A stretch of DNA of 39,171 bases from Winogradskyella sp. (GCF_013213975.1 NZ_JABSST010000023.1:1-39171), one strand, 5' to 3'. Shown: positions 8,079-16,935, counted from the first letter of the stretch. Program-made: numbers and translations. Notes: a model not told the origin generated them from the letters alone.

Positions 8079-9032
8079 ATGTCAGATGTTGCGATTATTG
8101 AGAATTTTGTCGAGAAATACAAGGCTTTAAAAGAAGAAATAGCCAAGGTTATTGTTGGTCAAGAACGTGCTGTTGATCAAATACTAATATCAATCTTTTC
8201 TGGAGGTCATTCACTTTTAATTGGTGTGCCTGGATTGGCAAAGACCTTAATGGTAAATACCATTGCTCAGGCCCTTGGGTTAGATTTTAAGCGCATTCAA
8301 TTTACTCCAGATTTAATGCCTAGTGATATATTAGGAAGTGAAATTCTTGATGAGAATCGCCAGTTCAAGTTCATCAAAGGTCCAATTTTTGCAAACATTA
8401 TTCTAGCTGATGAGATTAATAGAACACCGCCAAAAACTCAGGCAGCGTTATTAGAAGCAATGCAAGAACGTGCAGTTACGGTTGCTGGACATCAATATAA
8501 ATTAAGTCTACCGTATTTTGTATTGGCTACGCAAAATCCTATAGAGCAAGAAGGAACTTATCCCTTACCAGAAGCACAATTAGACCGATTTATGTTTGCT
8601 ATTAACTTAGAGTATCCTTCTTTTGAGGAAGAGGTCGAAGTAGTTAAGGCGACAACCACAGATGCACAATTATCCGTTGATGCTTTGTTTGCAGCTCAAG
8701 AGATTCTTGATTTTCAAAATGTGATCAGACGTGTTCCTGTTGCAGACAATGTGGTTGAATATGCGGTTTCCTTAGTGGGTAAAACAAGGCCGAAAGCAAG
8801 TTCAGCAGCTTCTATAGTCAAGGATTTTGTAGGTTGGGGTGCTGGACCAAGAGCATCTCAAAATTTAATTTTAGCCGCTAAAACACACGCAGTAACTAAG
8901 GGGAAGTTTTCACCAGATATAGAAGATATACAGGCTGTTGCAACCGGAATCCTAAGACACAGAATTATCAAAAACTACAAAGCTGAGGCCGAAGGGGTGA
9001 CTGACGAAAAGATTATTGAAAGTCTATTCTAA
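8079..9032 (+). CDS. MoxR-family AAA+ ATPase
   Basis: The protein has 317 residues, the usual MoxR length. Walker A is GVPGLAKT (49-56) and Walker B ILADEINR (108-115), followed by TQAALLEAMQER, the sensor-1 region LATQNPIEQEGTYPLPEAQLDRF and a GAGPRASQ sensor-2 segment. MoxR ATPases are chaperone-like remodelers that usually act with von Willebrand factor A or DUF58 partners; none is encoded here. Instead it is the last gene of the peptidyl-prolyl isomerase operon, three bases after the SurA-like gene, which suggests a link to envelope protein maturation (inference). Confidence 0.92.
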   Translation: MSDVAIIENFVEKYKALKEEIAKVIVGQERAVDQILISIFSGGHSLLIGVPGLAKTLMVNTIAQALGLDFKRIQFTPDLMPSDILGSEILDENRQFKFIKGPIFANIILADEINRTPPKTQAALLEAMQERAVTVAGHQYKLSLPYFVLATQNPIEQEGTYPLPEAQLDRFMFAINLEYPSFEEEVEVVKATTTDAQLSVDALFAAQEILDFQNVIRRVPVADNVVEYAVSLVGKTRPKASSAASIVKDFVGWGAGPRASQNLILAAKTHAVTKGKFSPDIEDIQAVATGILRHRIIKNYKAEAEGVTDEKIIESLF

Positions 9033-9194
9033 AATTCAGATTTATTCTAAATAAGCTCAATTGTTAAATTATCAGGATTTAATCAGTATGACTGTTAATA
9101 TTTTAATTTAATGAAAATATTTACCTTCATTTATGATTTAAATTTAAAGAATTTACGATTTTGTTACATTTTTTTAAAAATCTTTTGAAATTCG

Positions 9195-9202
9195 TATTTT
9201 TG
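9195..9202 (+). promoter_or_regulatory. -7 element for aconitase
   Basis: TATTTTTG matches TAnnTTTG. It lies 43 bases before the acn ATG in a 213-base gene-free stretch that is very AT-rich. No TTTG sits at the usual 19-base distance (the nearest good one, 9160-9163, is 31 bases away), so only the -7 part is supported. Confidence 0.4.
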
Positions 9203-9245
9203 CTGGACGAAAAAATAAATTTATCAACCTTATAAATAAACGATA

Positions 9246-11513
9246 ATGGCATTTGACATTGATATGATTAAAAAGGCTTATGCAAACATGACTGAGCGTG
9301 TTGATTCTGCACGTGAGATTGTTGGTAAGCCATTAACCCTTTCAGAAAAAATATTATACTCTCATTTATGGGATGGGAAGCCTACTCAGATCTTCGCTAG
9401 AGGTAAAGATTATGTAGATTTTGCACCAGATCGTGTGGCTTGTCAAGATGCTACTGCTCAAATGGCACTATTACAATTTATGCAGGCAGGGAAGCCTAAG
9501 GTAGCAGTGCCAACCACAGTACATTGTGACCACTTAATTCAAGCGAAGGAAGGGGCAGCAACAGACTTAAAACATGCTAATAACACAAGTAGTGAAGTAT
9601 TTAATTTTTTAGAGTCAGTTTCTAATAAATATGGCATTGGATTTTGGAAACCTGGTGCTGGTATTATTCATCAAGTAGTATTAGAAAACTATGCGTTTCC
9701 AGGTGGTATGATGATTGGTACAGACTCTCATACTGTTAATGCTGGAGGCTTAGGAATGGTGGCTATTGGAGTAGGTGGTGCTGATGCTGTAGATGTTATG
9801 GCTGGTATGGCTTGGGAATTAAAATTCCCTAAACTCATTGGTGTAAGATTAACTGGAAAGTTATCTGGTTGGACAGCACCTAAGGATGTTATTTTAAAGG
9901 TTGCTGAGATATTAACCGTAAAGGGCGGTACTGGTGCTATTGTAGAATATTTTGGACCAGGAGCTTTATCCATGTCTTGTACTGGTAAAGGAACTATTTG
10001 TAATATGGGAGCAGAAATTGGAGCAACTACATCGACGTTTGGATACGATGATTCAATGGAACGTTATTTAAGAGCAACAGATAGAGCTGATGTTGCTGAT
10101 GAAGCTAACAAAATAAAAGAATATTTAACCGCAGATGCTGAAGTATATGCTAACCCAGAGCAGTATTTTGATCAGGTAATTGATATAAATTTATCAGAAT
10201 TAGGACCACTATTAAATGGACCATTTACTCCAGATTTATCTACTGAAGTTGGAAGTGATATGACGGATAAGGCTAAAGCCAACGATTGGCCAATGCAAGT
10301 AGAATGGGGTTTAATCGGATCTTGTACTAATTCATCGTATGAAGATTTATCTCGAGCATCATCAATTGCACAACAAGCTTTAGACAAAGGATTAAAAACA
10401 AAAGCTGAGTTCGGCATTAATCCAGGTTCAGAGCAGGTGCGTTACACAGCGGAGCGTGATGGTATTCTAGATGTATTTGAAAAGTTAGACGCTAAAATAT
10501 TCACTAATGCATGTGGTCCATGTATTGGACAATGGGCACGTTACAACGATCCAAAGAATGCTCCTAAAAATAGTATAGTGCACTCATTTAACAGAAACTT
10601 TGCGAAGCGTGCTGATGGTAATCCAAACACACATGCCTTTGTTGCATCACCTGAAATTACGGCAGCTATCGCTATTGCAGGGCGCTTAGATTTTAACCCA
10701 ATAACAGATACTTTAATCAATGAAAATGGGGAAGAGGTGATGTTAGATGAGCCAACAGGATGGGAATTACCACCTAAAGGATTTGATGTTAAAGAAAATG
10801 GTTATTTAGAACCAGTGGCAGATGGAAGTGGAGTAGTAGTTACTGTAAATCCAGAATCAGAACGTTTACAGTTGTTAACTCCTTTTGAGCCAATAGGTGA
10901 TGCAGTAACCGGTGCTAAATTATTAATTAAAGCTTTAGGTAAGTGTACTACTGATCATATCTCCATGGCAGGTCCTTGGTTACGATTTAGAGGCCATTTA
11001 GATAATATTGCTAATAACACACTAATAGGTGCAGTAAATGCTTTTAATAAGAAAACTAATTTTGTCAAGAATCAATTAACTGGTGAATATGGTGGTGTGC
11101 CAGATACTCAGCGCGATTATAAAAAGAATGGTGTTTGGTCCGTTGTTGTTGGAGATCATAATTATGGCGAAGGTTCATCAAGAGAACATGCAGCTATGCA
11201 ACCAAGACATCTTGGAGTTGCAGCTGTAATTGTAAAATCTTTTGCAAGAATTCATGAAACGAATTTAAAGAAACAAGGAATGTTAGGTTTAACATTTGCT
11301 AACGAAGCAGATTATGATTTAATCCAAGAGGATGATACGTTCAATTTTCTTGATCTTAATGAGTTTGCGCCTGGAAAACCACTTCACGTTGAAGTTGTTC
11401 ATTTAGACGGTTCAAAAGATACTATTGCATTAAATCACACGTATAATGATTCTCAAATTGAGTGGTATAATGAAGGTTCTGCATTGAATTTAATTAAAAA
11501 GCAGAATGCTTAA
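9246..11513 (+). CDS. acn: Aconitate hydratase (mitochondrial-type aconitase)
   Basis: The protein has 755 residues and interconverts citrate and isocitrate in the TCA cycle. It carries the three cysteines that hold the [4Fe-4S] cluster: Cys360 in [10 protein letters not shown], and Cys423/Cys426 in [10 protein letters not shown]. Other landmarks are [10 protein letters not shown] (89-98), [13 protein letters not shown] (158-170), and the swivel-domain signature [21 protein letters not shown]. Length and signatures fit the mitochondrial-like aconitase group common in Bacteroidota rather than AcnB. It stands alone between its own promoter region and a strong terminator at 11541. Confidence 0.97.
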   Translation: MAFDIDMIKKAYANMTERVDSAREIVGKPLTLSEKILYSHLWDGKPTQIFARGKDYVDFAPDRVACQDATAQMALLQFMQAGKPKVAVPTTVHCDHLIQAKEGAATDLKHANNTSSEVFNFLESVSNKYGIGFWKPGAGIIHQVVLENYAFPGGMMIGTDSHTVNAGGLGMVAIGVGGADAVDVMAGMAWELKFPKLIGVRLTGKLSGWTAPKDVILKVAEILTVKGGTGAIVEYFGPGALSMSCTGKGTICNMGAEIGATTSTFGYDDSMERYLRATDRADVADEANKIKEYLTADAEVYANPEQYFDQVIDINLSELGPLLNGPFTPDLSTEVGSDMTDKAKANDWPMQVEWGLIGSCTNSSYEDLSRASSIAQQALDKGLKTKAEFGINPGSEQVRYTAERDGILDVFEKLDAKIFTNACGPCIGQWARYNDPKNAPKNSIVHSFNRNFAKRADGNPNTHAFVASPEITAAIAIAGRLDFNPITDTLINENGEEVMLDEPTGWELPPKGFDVKENGYLEPVADGSGVVVTVNPESERLQLLTPFEPIGDAVTGAKLLIKALGKCTTDHISMAGPWLRFRGHLDNIANNTLIGAVNAFNKKTNFVKNQLTGEYGGVPDTQRDYKKNGVWSVVVGDHNYGEGSSREHAAMQPRHLGVAAVIVKSFARIHETNLKKQGMLGLTFANEADYDLIQEDDTFNFLDLNEFAPGKPLHVEVVHLDGSKDTIALNHTYNDSQIEWYNEGSALNLIKKQNA

Positions 11514-11540
11514 TTAAAATACTAATTTGTAATGAACAGA

Positions 11541-11571
11541 ACTCCCAGTTTACAACTGGGAGTTTTTTTTT
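11541..11571 (+). terminator. Intrinsic terminator after acn
   Basis: ACTCCCAGTT (11541-11550) and AACTGGGAGT (11554-11563) form a perfect 10-bp stem with a TAC loop, followed by a run of T to 11571. It starts 27 bases after the acn stop. Confidence 0.95.
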
Positions 11572-11635
11572 GCCTATTGAAAGGTATTACTTATAAATGC
11601 GACACAAGATGCAACGCAATAAATCTTAATTAGTC

Positions 11636-12307
11636 ATGAATGTAATATGGGTATTTGAAGACATCAATCTATTAAACCTACTTTGCCCGCATAAGTTCAA
11701 GCAATATAAAGCCTGTCAAGATTTTGATGCTTATAAGAAAAGCGATTACATTTATTTTGAAGAAGATGCTGCCAACAAGGTATATTTAATCGAAAAGGGT
11801 AAAGTTAAAATCGGTTATTATAATAAAGATGGTACTGAAGTTGTTAAAGCGATATTAAGACAAGGTGAACTTTTTGTAGAAAAGGCTATTCTCGGTGAGG
11901 AAAGGCGAGATGAATTTGCCCAATCTTTGGATAATAATACATCCATTTGTCCAGTTGGTGTAAGTACAATGCATGATTTGATGAGAGATAATAAAACTTT
12001 TAGTCTTAGAATTTATAAGTTCATAGGGTTTAAATTCAAAAAGTTAGAACGTAGGCTTCAATTATTACTTTTTAAAGATTCTAAAACTCGATTGATGGAA
12101 TTTTTACAAGAACTTTGTGAAGATTATGGATACCATTACGATACAACAGGAGATCATATTATCAATAATCCCTATACACAAAGGGATATAGCCGCGCTAA
12201 TCGGTATATCCCGACCAACGCTAAATATTTTGATGAACGAACTTAGGGAGGATAGAATTATTGATTTTAATAGAAAGCAAATTAGGATTTATCAAACTTC
12301 TGCTTAA
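11636..12307 (+). CDS. Crp/Fnr-family transcriptional regulator
   Basis: The protein has 223 residues. The N-terminal half is a cyclic-nucleotide-binding-like beta roll: KKSDYIYFEEDAANKVYLIEKGKVKIGYYNKDG (about 34-66), then LRQGELFVEKAILGEE (74-89). The C-terminal winged helix has TQRDIAALIGISRPTLNILMNELRE (181-205) as helix-turn-helix. It lacks an Fnr-type N-terminal cysteine cluster (Cys17, Cys27 and Cys105 are scattered), so oxygen sensing by an iron-sulfur cluster is not supported; the ligand is unknown. It lies 11 bases before the TlpA-like gene on the same strand, which may be a target or simply cotranscribed. Confidence 0.9.
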   Translation: MNVIWVFEDINLLNLLCPHKFKQYKACQDFDAYKKSDYIYFEEDAANKVYLIEKGKVKIGYYNKDGTEVVKAILRQGELFVEKAILGEERRDEFAQSLDNNTSICPVGVSTMHDLMRDNKTFSLRIYKFIGFKFKKLERRLQLLLFKDSKTRLMEFLQELCEDYGYHYDTTGDHIINNPYTQRDIAALIGISRPTLNILMNELREDRIIDFNRKQIRIYQTSA

Positions 12308-12318
12308 ATTAGTTATTA

Positions 12319-12882
12319 ATGAAGGCTAAACTCACAAAGCGCAATATTCTTTTCTTAATTATTATTGCCATTTTTATAATTCCGCAGACCAGGCAACCTA
12401 TTCAGGTACTTTTACATAAAGGGCTAAGTTTTGTTAATCAATCTTCAATAATTGATAGTGACGATCGAGTTAAGGTAAATTATGAAGGATGGAATTTAAA
12501 ATCGGATAATAATTATGTCCTAAATTTTGATGATACAAAAGGTAAAGTTGTTGTTTTAAATTTTTGGGCAACTTGGTGTCCTCCTTGTATTGCGGAAATG
12601 CCAAGCCTTCAAGCTCTATATAACGATTATAAAGGTGATGTTGTTTTTGTTTTTTCTACGACTGACGATTTTGAAACTGTGAAAAATTTTAAGGAGAAGC
12701 GTGATTTTACATTTGAGGTATTTAGACCAACTAGAAATGTACCTCCAGAGCTACACACTTCAAGTATCCCTAGAACTTTTATAATCAATAAAAAAGGTGA
12801 AATTGTTGTTGATGAATCTGGAGCTGTAGATTGGAATAGTGCTACTGTTAGAAGTCAACTAGATCAATTTTTATCAGAATAG
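12319..12882 (+). CDS. Membrane-anchored TlpA/ResA-type thioredoxin
   Basis: The protein has 187 residues. After a basic start (MKAKLTKR), residues 9-23 form a single hydrophobic anchor; the rest should face the periplasm. The thioredoxin fold is marked by GKVVVLNFWATWCPPC with the redox pair Cys87/Cys90, then PSLQALYNDY and the cis-proline segment SSIPRTFIINKKGEIV. It is a thiol-disulfide oxidoreductase of the TlpA/ResA type, reducing or oxidising envelope thiols. It follows the Crp/Fnr gene by 11 bases and converges with crtZ, with one base between the two stop codons. Confidence 0.9.
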   Translation: MKAKLTKRNILFLIIIAIFIIPQTRQPIQVLLHKGLSFVNQSSIIDSDDRVKVNYEGWNLKSDNNYVLNFDDTKGKVVVLNFWATWCPPCIAEMPSLQALYNDYKGDVVFVFSTTDDFETVKNFKEKRDFTFEVFRPTRNVPPELHTSSIPRTFIINKKGEIVVDESGAVDWNSATVRSQLDQFLSE

Positions 12883-12883
12883 G

Positions 12884-13330
12884 TTATTTAAAGTATTTAA
12901 ACGGAACGATAAGCATCCCAAAGTTTTCACCCTTATTTTTACCTAGATGTTTATGGTGGATTTTGTGTGCACGGCGAACACCACGAGCATATTTGTTATC
13001 TATATTACGTAACAATTTAAAACGCTGATGAATGAATATATCATGAACAATAAAATAGGCCATACCATAAAATAAAATACCCAGCCCAATAGGAAGGGTG
13101 AACCAAACACCTTCATAGTTCCACAAATAGAAACAACCCATGCTCACAACAGCATAAAAAATAAAAAAAGCATCATTACGCTCAAACCAGCTATCATGAT
13201 CCTTATGATGATGGTCTTTATGTAAGCTCCATAGAAATCCGTGCATGATATACTTATGTGTAAACCACGCATTAAACTCCATGATGCAGAAAGTTAGTAA
13301 TAAAATGGCTATCCAAAGTGCAATTTGCAT
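12884..13330 (-). CDS. crtZ: Beta-carotene hydroxylase
   Basis: The protein has 148 residues with about four hydrophobic segments and the His clusters of the fatty-acid-hydroxylase/CrtZ family: HKYIMH (25-30), HKDHH (37-41), HDIFIHQR (96-103) and HKIHHKH (122-128), which hold a di-iron centre. It hydroxylates both rings of beta-carotene to give zeaxanthin in the membrane. It is the last gene of the merR-crtI-crtB-crtZ unit, 13 bases after crtB. With crtY the pathway ends at zeaxanthin; no crtW-type ketolase is seen in the window. Confidence 0.95.
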   Translation of the reverse strand: MQIALWIAILLLTFCIMEFNAWFTHKYIMHGFLWSLHKDHHHKDHDSWFERNDAFFIFYAVVSMGCFYLWNYEGVWFTLPIGLGILFYGMAYFIVHDIFIHQRFKLLRNIDNKYARGVRRAHKIHHKHLGKNKGENFGMLIVPFKYFK

Positions 13331-13343
13331 AATTAAGCAGGTA

Positions 13344-14183
13344 TTATAAAAGGTTTAATTGATATTTTACATAACTCCTCGTAAGAAGCTCTATTTTCTT
13401 ATAATTTGGAACTCTAATTCGGGCTGATTTTATCTCTAAAGCAGGTGTATTTTTTAGTTTTTGTAATAACTTATTGTAATAACGATATGCCATAAACACT
13501 CCAAATCGCGCCTCTAAAGGTAACTTTTTAATCCCTTGTAATCCCTTTGAAAAGTCATTTTCAATATCACTAATAATGGCTTGTTTTGAGACTTCGTCTA
13601 AGTGATTTAGGTCTGTATTTGGGAAATAGGTTCTACTTAGGTCTTCAAAATCTGCTTTTAGGTCTCTCAGAAAATTTACTTTTTGAAATGCAGAGCCTAA
13701 ACTCATTGCCGAGTTTTTTAAATCTTCATACTTGGTATTATCACCCTTAACAAAAACCTTTAAACACATTAATCCCACGACATCGGCTGAACCATAGATG
13801 TAATTTTTATATTCTTCCTCTGTTAGGTAATCTTTTTTGTAAAGGTCTAAACGCATACTATTCATAAATGCATCTACTAAAGGCTTATCTATATTGTATT
13901 TGTGATAGGTTTCCTGAAAAGCGTTTAATATAGGGTTGAGGCTAATCTTATCAATTAAAGCATTTTCCAATTCTTTTTCAAAATTTCTAAAAAGCTTTTC
14001 TTTATCGTAATTATGGAAAGTATCAACTATTTCGTCTGCCAATCTAACAAACCCATATATATTATATATATCTTGTCTAATGCAATCTGATAGCATTTTA
14101 GTGGCCATAGAAAATGATGTGCTGTAAGCATTAGTAACAAGCTTGCTGCAATTTTTTGAGACGTTATCAAAAATTGATTTCAT
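13344..14183 (-). CDS. crtB: Phytoene synthase
   Basis: The protein has 279 residues, typical of flavobacterial squalene/phytoene synthases. The first Asp-rich motif is FVRLADEIVD (45-54) and the second FLRDLKADFEDLSRTYFP (171-188); TSFSMATKM (22-30) and NFLRD support the assignment. It condenses two GGPP to 15-cis-phytoene. It is the third gene of the carotenoid unit, 17 bases after the crtI stop. A geranylgeranyl diphosphate synthase is not present in the window. Confidence 0.95.
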   Translation of the reverse strand: MKSIFDNVSKNCSKLVTNAYSTSFSMATKMLSDCIRQDIYNIYGFVRLADEIVDTFHNYDKEKLFRNFEKELENALIDKISLNPILNAFQETYHKYNIDKPLVDAFMNSMRLDLYKKDYLTEEEYKNYIYGSADVVGLMCLKVFVKGDNTKYEDLKNSAMSLGSAFQKVNFLRDLKADFEDLSRTYFPNTDLNHLDEVSKQAIISDIENDFSKGLQGIKKLPLEARFGVFMAYRYYNKLLQKLKNTPALEIKSARIRVPNYKKIELLTRSYVKYQLNLL

Positions 14184-14200
14184 AGAATGTGTGCTTAAAA

Positions 14201-15661
14201 TTAAACTTCATTTTTTTCAATCAGTTCTGCCACAAGCTTTCCTGATATTAAAGAAGGTGGAACACCAGGTCCAGGAACTGTTAATTGTCCTGTAAAGTAT
14301 AAACCATCTACTTTTTTACTTTTTAATTTTGGTCTTAAAAAAGCAGTCTGCCGTAAGGTATTTGCCATACCATAGGCATTGCCTTTGTACGAGTTATATT
14401 CACTTATAAAATCATTAACACAAAATGATTCTTTAAAAAGTATATGTTCTAGAATATTTTGACCTGTACGCTTTTCAAATCTATTGATAATTAAGTCAAA
14501 ATATTGATCTCTTAGCTCAGGAGTGTCTTCTAATCCTGGTGCGATTGGGATGAGAAAAAATCCTGTTTCGCAGCCTTCAGGTGCCATACTTAAATCCGTT
14601 ACTGATGGAAAGTTAACATAAAATAATGGATTTTCGGGCCATTTGGGGTCATCATATATATTTTCTGCATGGATTTCGAAGTCGGTATCGAAGAATAAAT
14701 TATGGTGTTCAATGTTTATTAGTTTCTTGTTAAAGCCAACATAAAATAATAAAGATGAAGGGGCAAAAGTGCGTTTGCTCCAATAAGTTTCTGAGTATTG
14801 TCTATATGGTTTCGCTAATAATGATTCGGTGTGATGGTAATCTGCACCACTTAAAATTACATCGGATTCGATTTGTTTTCCGTTAACACTTATACTAGCT
14901 GCCTTATTAGCGATCACATTAATTTTTTCAACAGTACAATTGGTATTTATAGTAACACCTAAACTTTCCGCAAGATTTTTCATGGCCTTAATTATTTCGT
15001 ACATACCACCTTTTGGGTGCCATGTTCCCAAACCAAAATCTGCAAAATTCATAAAACTATAGAATGAAGGTGTTTGATTAGGTTTTGCACCTAAAAATAG
15101 TACAGGAAATTCTAAAGTTGAAATGAGCTTAGGGTTTTTAAATTTTTTACGAACTTCTGTACTAATCGTTTTAAAAAAGCGATCAACCCTTGTTACAGTA
15201 TCTTTAGTGACCAATTCAAATGGCGAAACACCAGGTTTAAGAACTACTTTATTAATGGCTATATCATAATGTTCTTGAGCTTGAGCAATAAATTTTCTAA
15301 GTGGTTTAGAACTGCCACTTTCAATTCGTTCAAATTCTTCACAAATTTGATCCATATGATCGCCAATAGTTATGATCTCATCTGAAAAAAAGATTTTATA
15401 AGCGGGGCTTAACTTGTCTAGCTGGTAATAATCACTTGTTTTTTTATCAAAATCATTGAAAAACTTTTCGAAGATATCAGGCATCCAATACCAACTCGGA
15501 CCAATATCAAATGTGAATCCGTCTTTTAGGAGTTGTCTGGCTCTTCCGCCAACAGTTGGATTCTTTTCAAAAACTGAAACTTTGTGTCCCTCTTTAGCCA
15601 AATAACAAGCGGCCGAGAGTGCGGAAAACCCCGAACCAATTATTGAAACTGATTTACTCAT
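14201..15661 (-). CDS. crtI: Phytoene desaturase (lycopene-forming)
   Basis: The protein has 486 residues. The N-terminus carries the FAD-binding motif IIGSGFSALSAACYLAKEGH and KNPTVGGRARQ, followed by FDIGPSWYWMPD. The C-terminus has GLYFTGQLTVPGPGVPPSLISGK, the CrtI signature. It desaturates phytoene to lycopene. Its ATG overlaps the merR stop by four bases (ATGA), so the two genes are translationally coupled and the regulator is made with its presumed target. Confidence 0.96.
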   Translation of the reverse strand: MSKSVSIIGSGFSALSAACYLAKEGHKVSVFEKNPTVGGRARQLLKDGFTFDIGPSWYWMPDIFEKFFNDFDKKTSDYYQLDKLSPAYKIFFSDEIITIGDHMDQICEEFERIESGSSKPLRKFIAQAQEHYDIAINKVVLKPGVSPFELVTKDTVTRVDRFFKTISTEVRKKFKNPKLISTLEFPVLFLGAKPNQTPSFYSFMNFADFGLGTWHPKGGMYEIIKAMKNLAESLGVTINTNCTVEKINVIANKAASISVNGKQIESDVILSGADYHHTESLLAKPYRQYSETYWSKRTFAPSSLLFYVGFNKKLINIEHHNLFFDTDFEIHAENIYDDPKWPENPLFYVNFPSVTDLSMAPEGCETGFFLIPIAPGLEDTPELRDQYFDLIINRFEKRTGQNILEHILFKESFCVNDFISEYNSYKGNAYGMANTLRQTAFLRPKLKSKKVDGLYFTGQLTVPGPGVPPSLISGKLVAELIEKNEV

Positions 15662-16557
15662 AACGTTTTAAACAGATCTTGTATACTCATAAATGCTGAA
15701 ACACCTTTGGGTAAATTATTTAAATTTAAGGTATTCAGCATTTTACCTAAAATCCAAAGTTCTATTTTATCATTCGTTAGTATTAATTCCCGGAAATCTT
15801 CCAGATATTGATTTATCTGTGCTTTTTCTGGTTTAACCGTGAAGTACGATATGAATATAATTTCGTCGTAATATTTTTTTAAATCCGCCAAACTATCGGC
15901 AGGAACACTCATACCTAAAAATATAGATTGATAACCTTTTGCTACGAGTTGATAGTTGATAAACATCAATCCTAATTCGTGGATTTCATTTTCTGGTAAA
16001 TACAATACAAAAGTCTTTTTAGATTTATTTATCTGTTTAGACTGAATCTTTTCTGTATTAATGAGAATCTTTTGACGAATAAAGGAAGTTAAGAAATGCT
16101 CATGAGAAGGTGTTATAGTGTCAGTTTGCCATAAGAGTCCTATTTCTGTTAATAGTGGAATAAATATATCATAGAAAATATCAACAAAATCCTTTTCTCT
16201 CAGCAGTGATTCGTATGTATTATAAAATAAGCCTTGATCAAAATTAAGCATAGAAAGCTTAAAGGCATTAATCGCATGGCCTTCTAAGTTACTTTCAGCA
16301 GCAATCTCTCTAACTAAAATCGGAATTTTATGTTCTTCCATTTTGGCAATCTTCGAGATTTTATAACCATTATTATTGAGGTAACTTACATTGAGTAACT
16401 TTTGAAAGCTTGCAAGACTGTAATATCTAATATTTGTATCAGTACGTTTTGGTTGTAACAAATTGTAGCGTTTCTCCCATATTCTGATGGTATGCGCTTT
16501 GATCCCTGTGAGATTCTCAAGGTCTTTGATACTAAACTGATTTTTAATATTGTTCAT
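15658..16557 (-). CDS. MerR-family regulator with CarH/LitR-like cobalamin-binding domain
   Basis: The protein has 299 residues. The N-terminal MerR domain is clear (FSIKDLENLTGIKAHTIRIWEKRYNLLQPKRTDTNIRYY, 8-46, as consecutive helix-turn-helix and wing). The C-terminal half resembles the light-sensing B12 domain of CarH/LitR: Trp143 followed ten residues later by Glu153-His154 (the W-x9-EH pattern), and E191-x-H193-x-x-G196, the cobalamin motif ExHxxG. In CarH, adenosylcobalamin holds the repressor on DNA in the dark and light releases it. Its position at the head of crtI-crtB-crtZ supports light control of zeaxanthin synthesis. The CarH position after the Trp, His132 there, is Gln144 here. 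Confidence 0.9.
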   Translation of the reverse strand: MNNIKNQFSIKDLENLTGIKAHTIRIWEKRYNLLQPKRTDTNIRYYSLASFQKLLNVSYLNNNGYKISKIAKMEEHKIPILVREIAAESNLEGHAINAFKLSMLNFDQGLFYNTYESLLREKDFVDIFYDIFIPLLTEIGLLWQTDTITPSHEHFLTSFIRQKILINTEKIQSKQINKSKKTFVLYLPENEIHELGLMFINYQLVAKGYQSIFLGMSVPADSLADLKKYYDEIIFISYFTVKPEKAQINQYLEDFRELILTNDKIELWILGKMLNTLNLNNLPKGVSAFMSIQDLFKTL

Positions 16558-16570
16558 TTTTTAATAAAAA

Positions 16571-16664
16571 TGTTTAAACAAAAATAAGGTTTATACAGAT
16601 AAATACAGTAGAATTAACAAAATTTAAATAAAAATATAATGTTAATTAGATCTATGATGTTAAT
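16571..16664 (-). promoter_or_regulatory. Promoter and candidate operator array of the merR-crtIBZ operon
   Basis: On the minus strand a TATTTTTG element (plus 16579-16586, CAAAAATA) lies 21 bases before the merR ATG. A perfect 10-base palindrome TGTTTAAACA (16571-16580) overlaps its downstream edge and the expected start site. Further upstream are ATTAACA at 16613-16619 and TGTTAAT at 16640-16646 and 16658-16664. The last two are in direct orientation 18 bases apart, and the first is inverted relative to them. MerR/CarH regulators bind repeated half-sites, so these are plausible operators (inference). No good TTG lies at the usual -33 distance, which fits an activator- or repressor-controlled promoter. 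Confidence 0.5.
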
Positions 16665-16696
16665 AAATTAGGGCAGGAAGGGGAGTTTTAGAAAAG

Positions 16697-16781
16697 TGCA
16701 CACGAGAAGACTCGAACTTCCACGACCTAAACGGTCACTGGCCCCTCAAGCCAGCGCGTCTACCAATTCCGCCACGTGTGC
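16697..16781 (-). tRNA. tRNA-Leu(GAG)
   Basis: An 85-base class II tRNA. On the minus strand the acceptor arm GCACACG pairs with CGTGTGC, followed by discriminator A; the CCA end is not encoded. The anticodon stem CTGGC/GCCAG encloses the loop TTGAGGG, giving anticodon GAG. A long variable arm (TGACCGTTTAGGTCG) and the T-arm loop GTTCGAGTC are present. Confidence 0.95.
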
Positions 16782-16802
16782 AATTATGAATACTATAAAA
16801 AT

Positions 16803-16834
16803 AAGAAAAGCTAAGCAAAAGCTTAACTTTTCTT
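16803..16834 (-). terminator. Hairpin between tRNA-Lys and tRNA-Leu
   Basis: Read on the minus strand, AAGAAAAGTTAAGC pairs with GCTTAGCTTTTCTT around a TTTT loop: a 14-bp stem with one G-U pair, followed by ATTTTTATA. It starts one base after the tRNA-Lys 3' end. It could terminate the tRNA-Lys transcript, attenuate the following tRNA-Leu, or guide 3' processing. Confidence 0.6.
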
Positions 16835-16835
16835 G

Positions 16836-16908
16836 TGACCGGGCTGGGGCTCGAACCCAGGACCCTCTCCTTAAAAGGGAGATGCTCTACCAACTGAGCT
16901 ACCCGGTC
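16836..16908 (-). tRNA. tRNA-Lys(TTT)
   Basis: A 73-base tRNA on the minus strand. Acceptor GACCGGG pairs with CCCGGTC, discriminator A, no encoded CCA. D-arm GCTCAGTTGGTAGAGC, anticodon stem TCTCC/GGAGA with loop CTTTTAA (anticodon TTT), and T-arm with GGTTCGAGCCC are all intact. Confidence 0.97.
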
Positions 16909-16935
16909 AATAAGTGGTTCTCTGTAACGAGGGTG

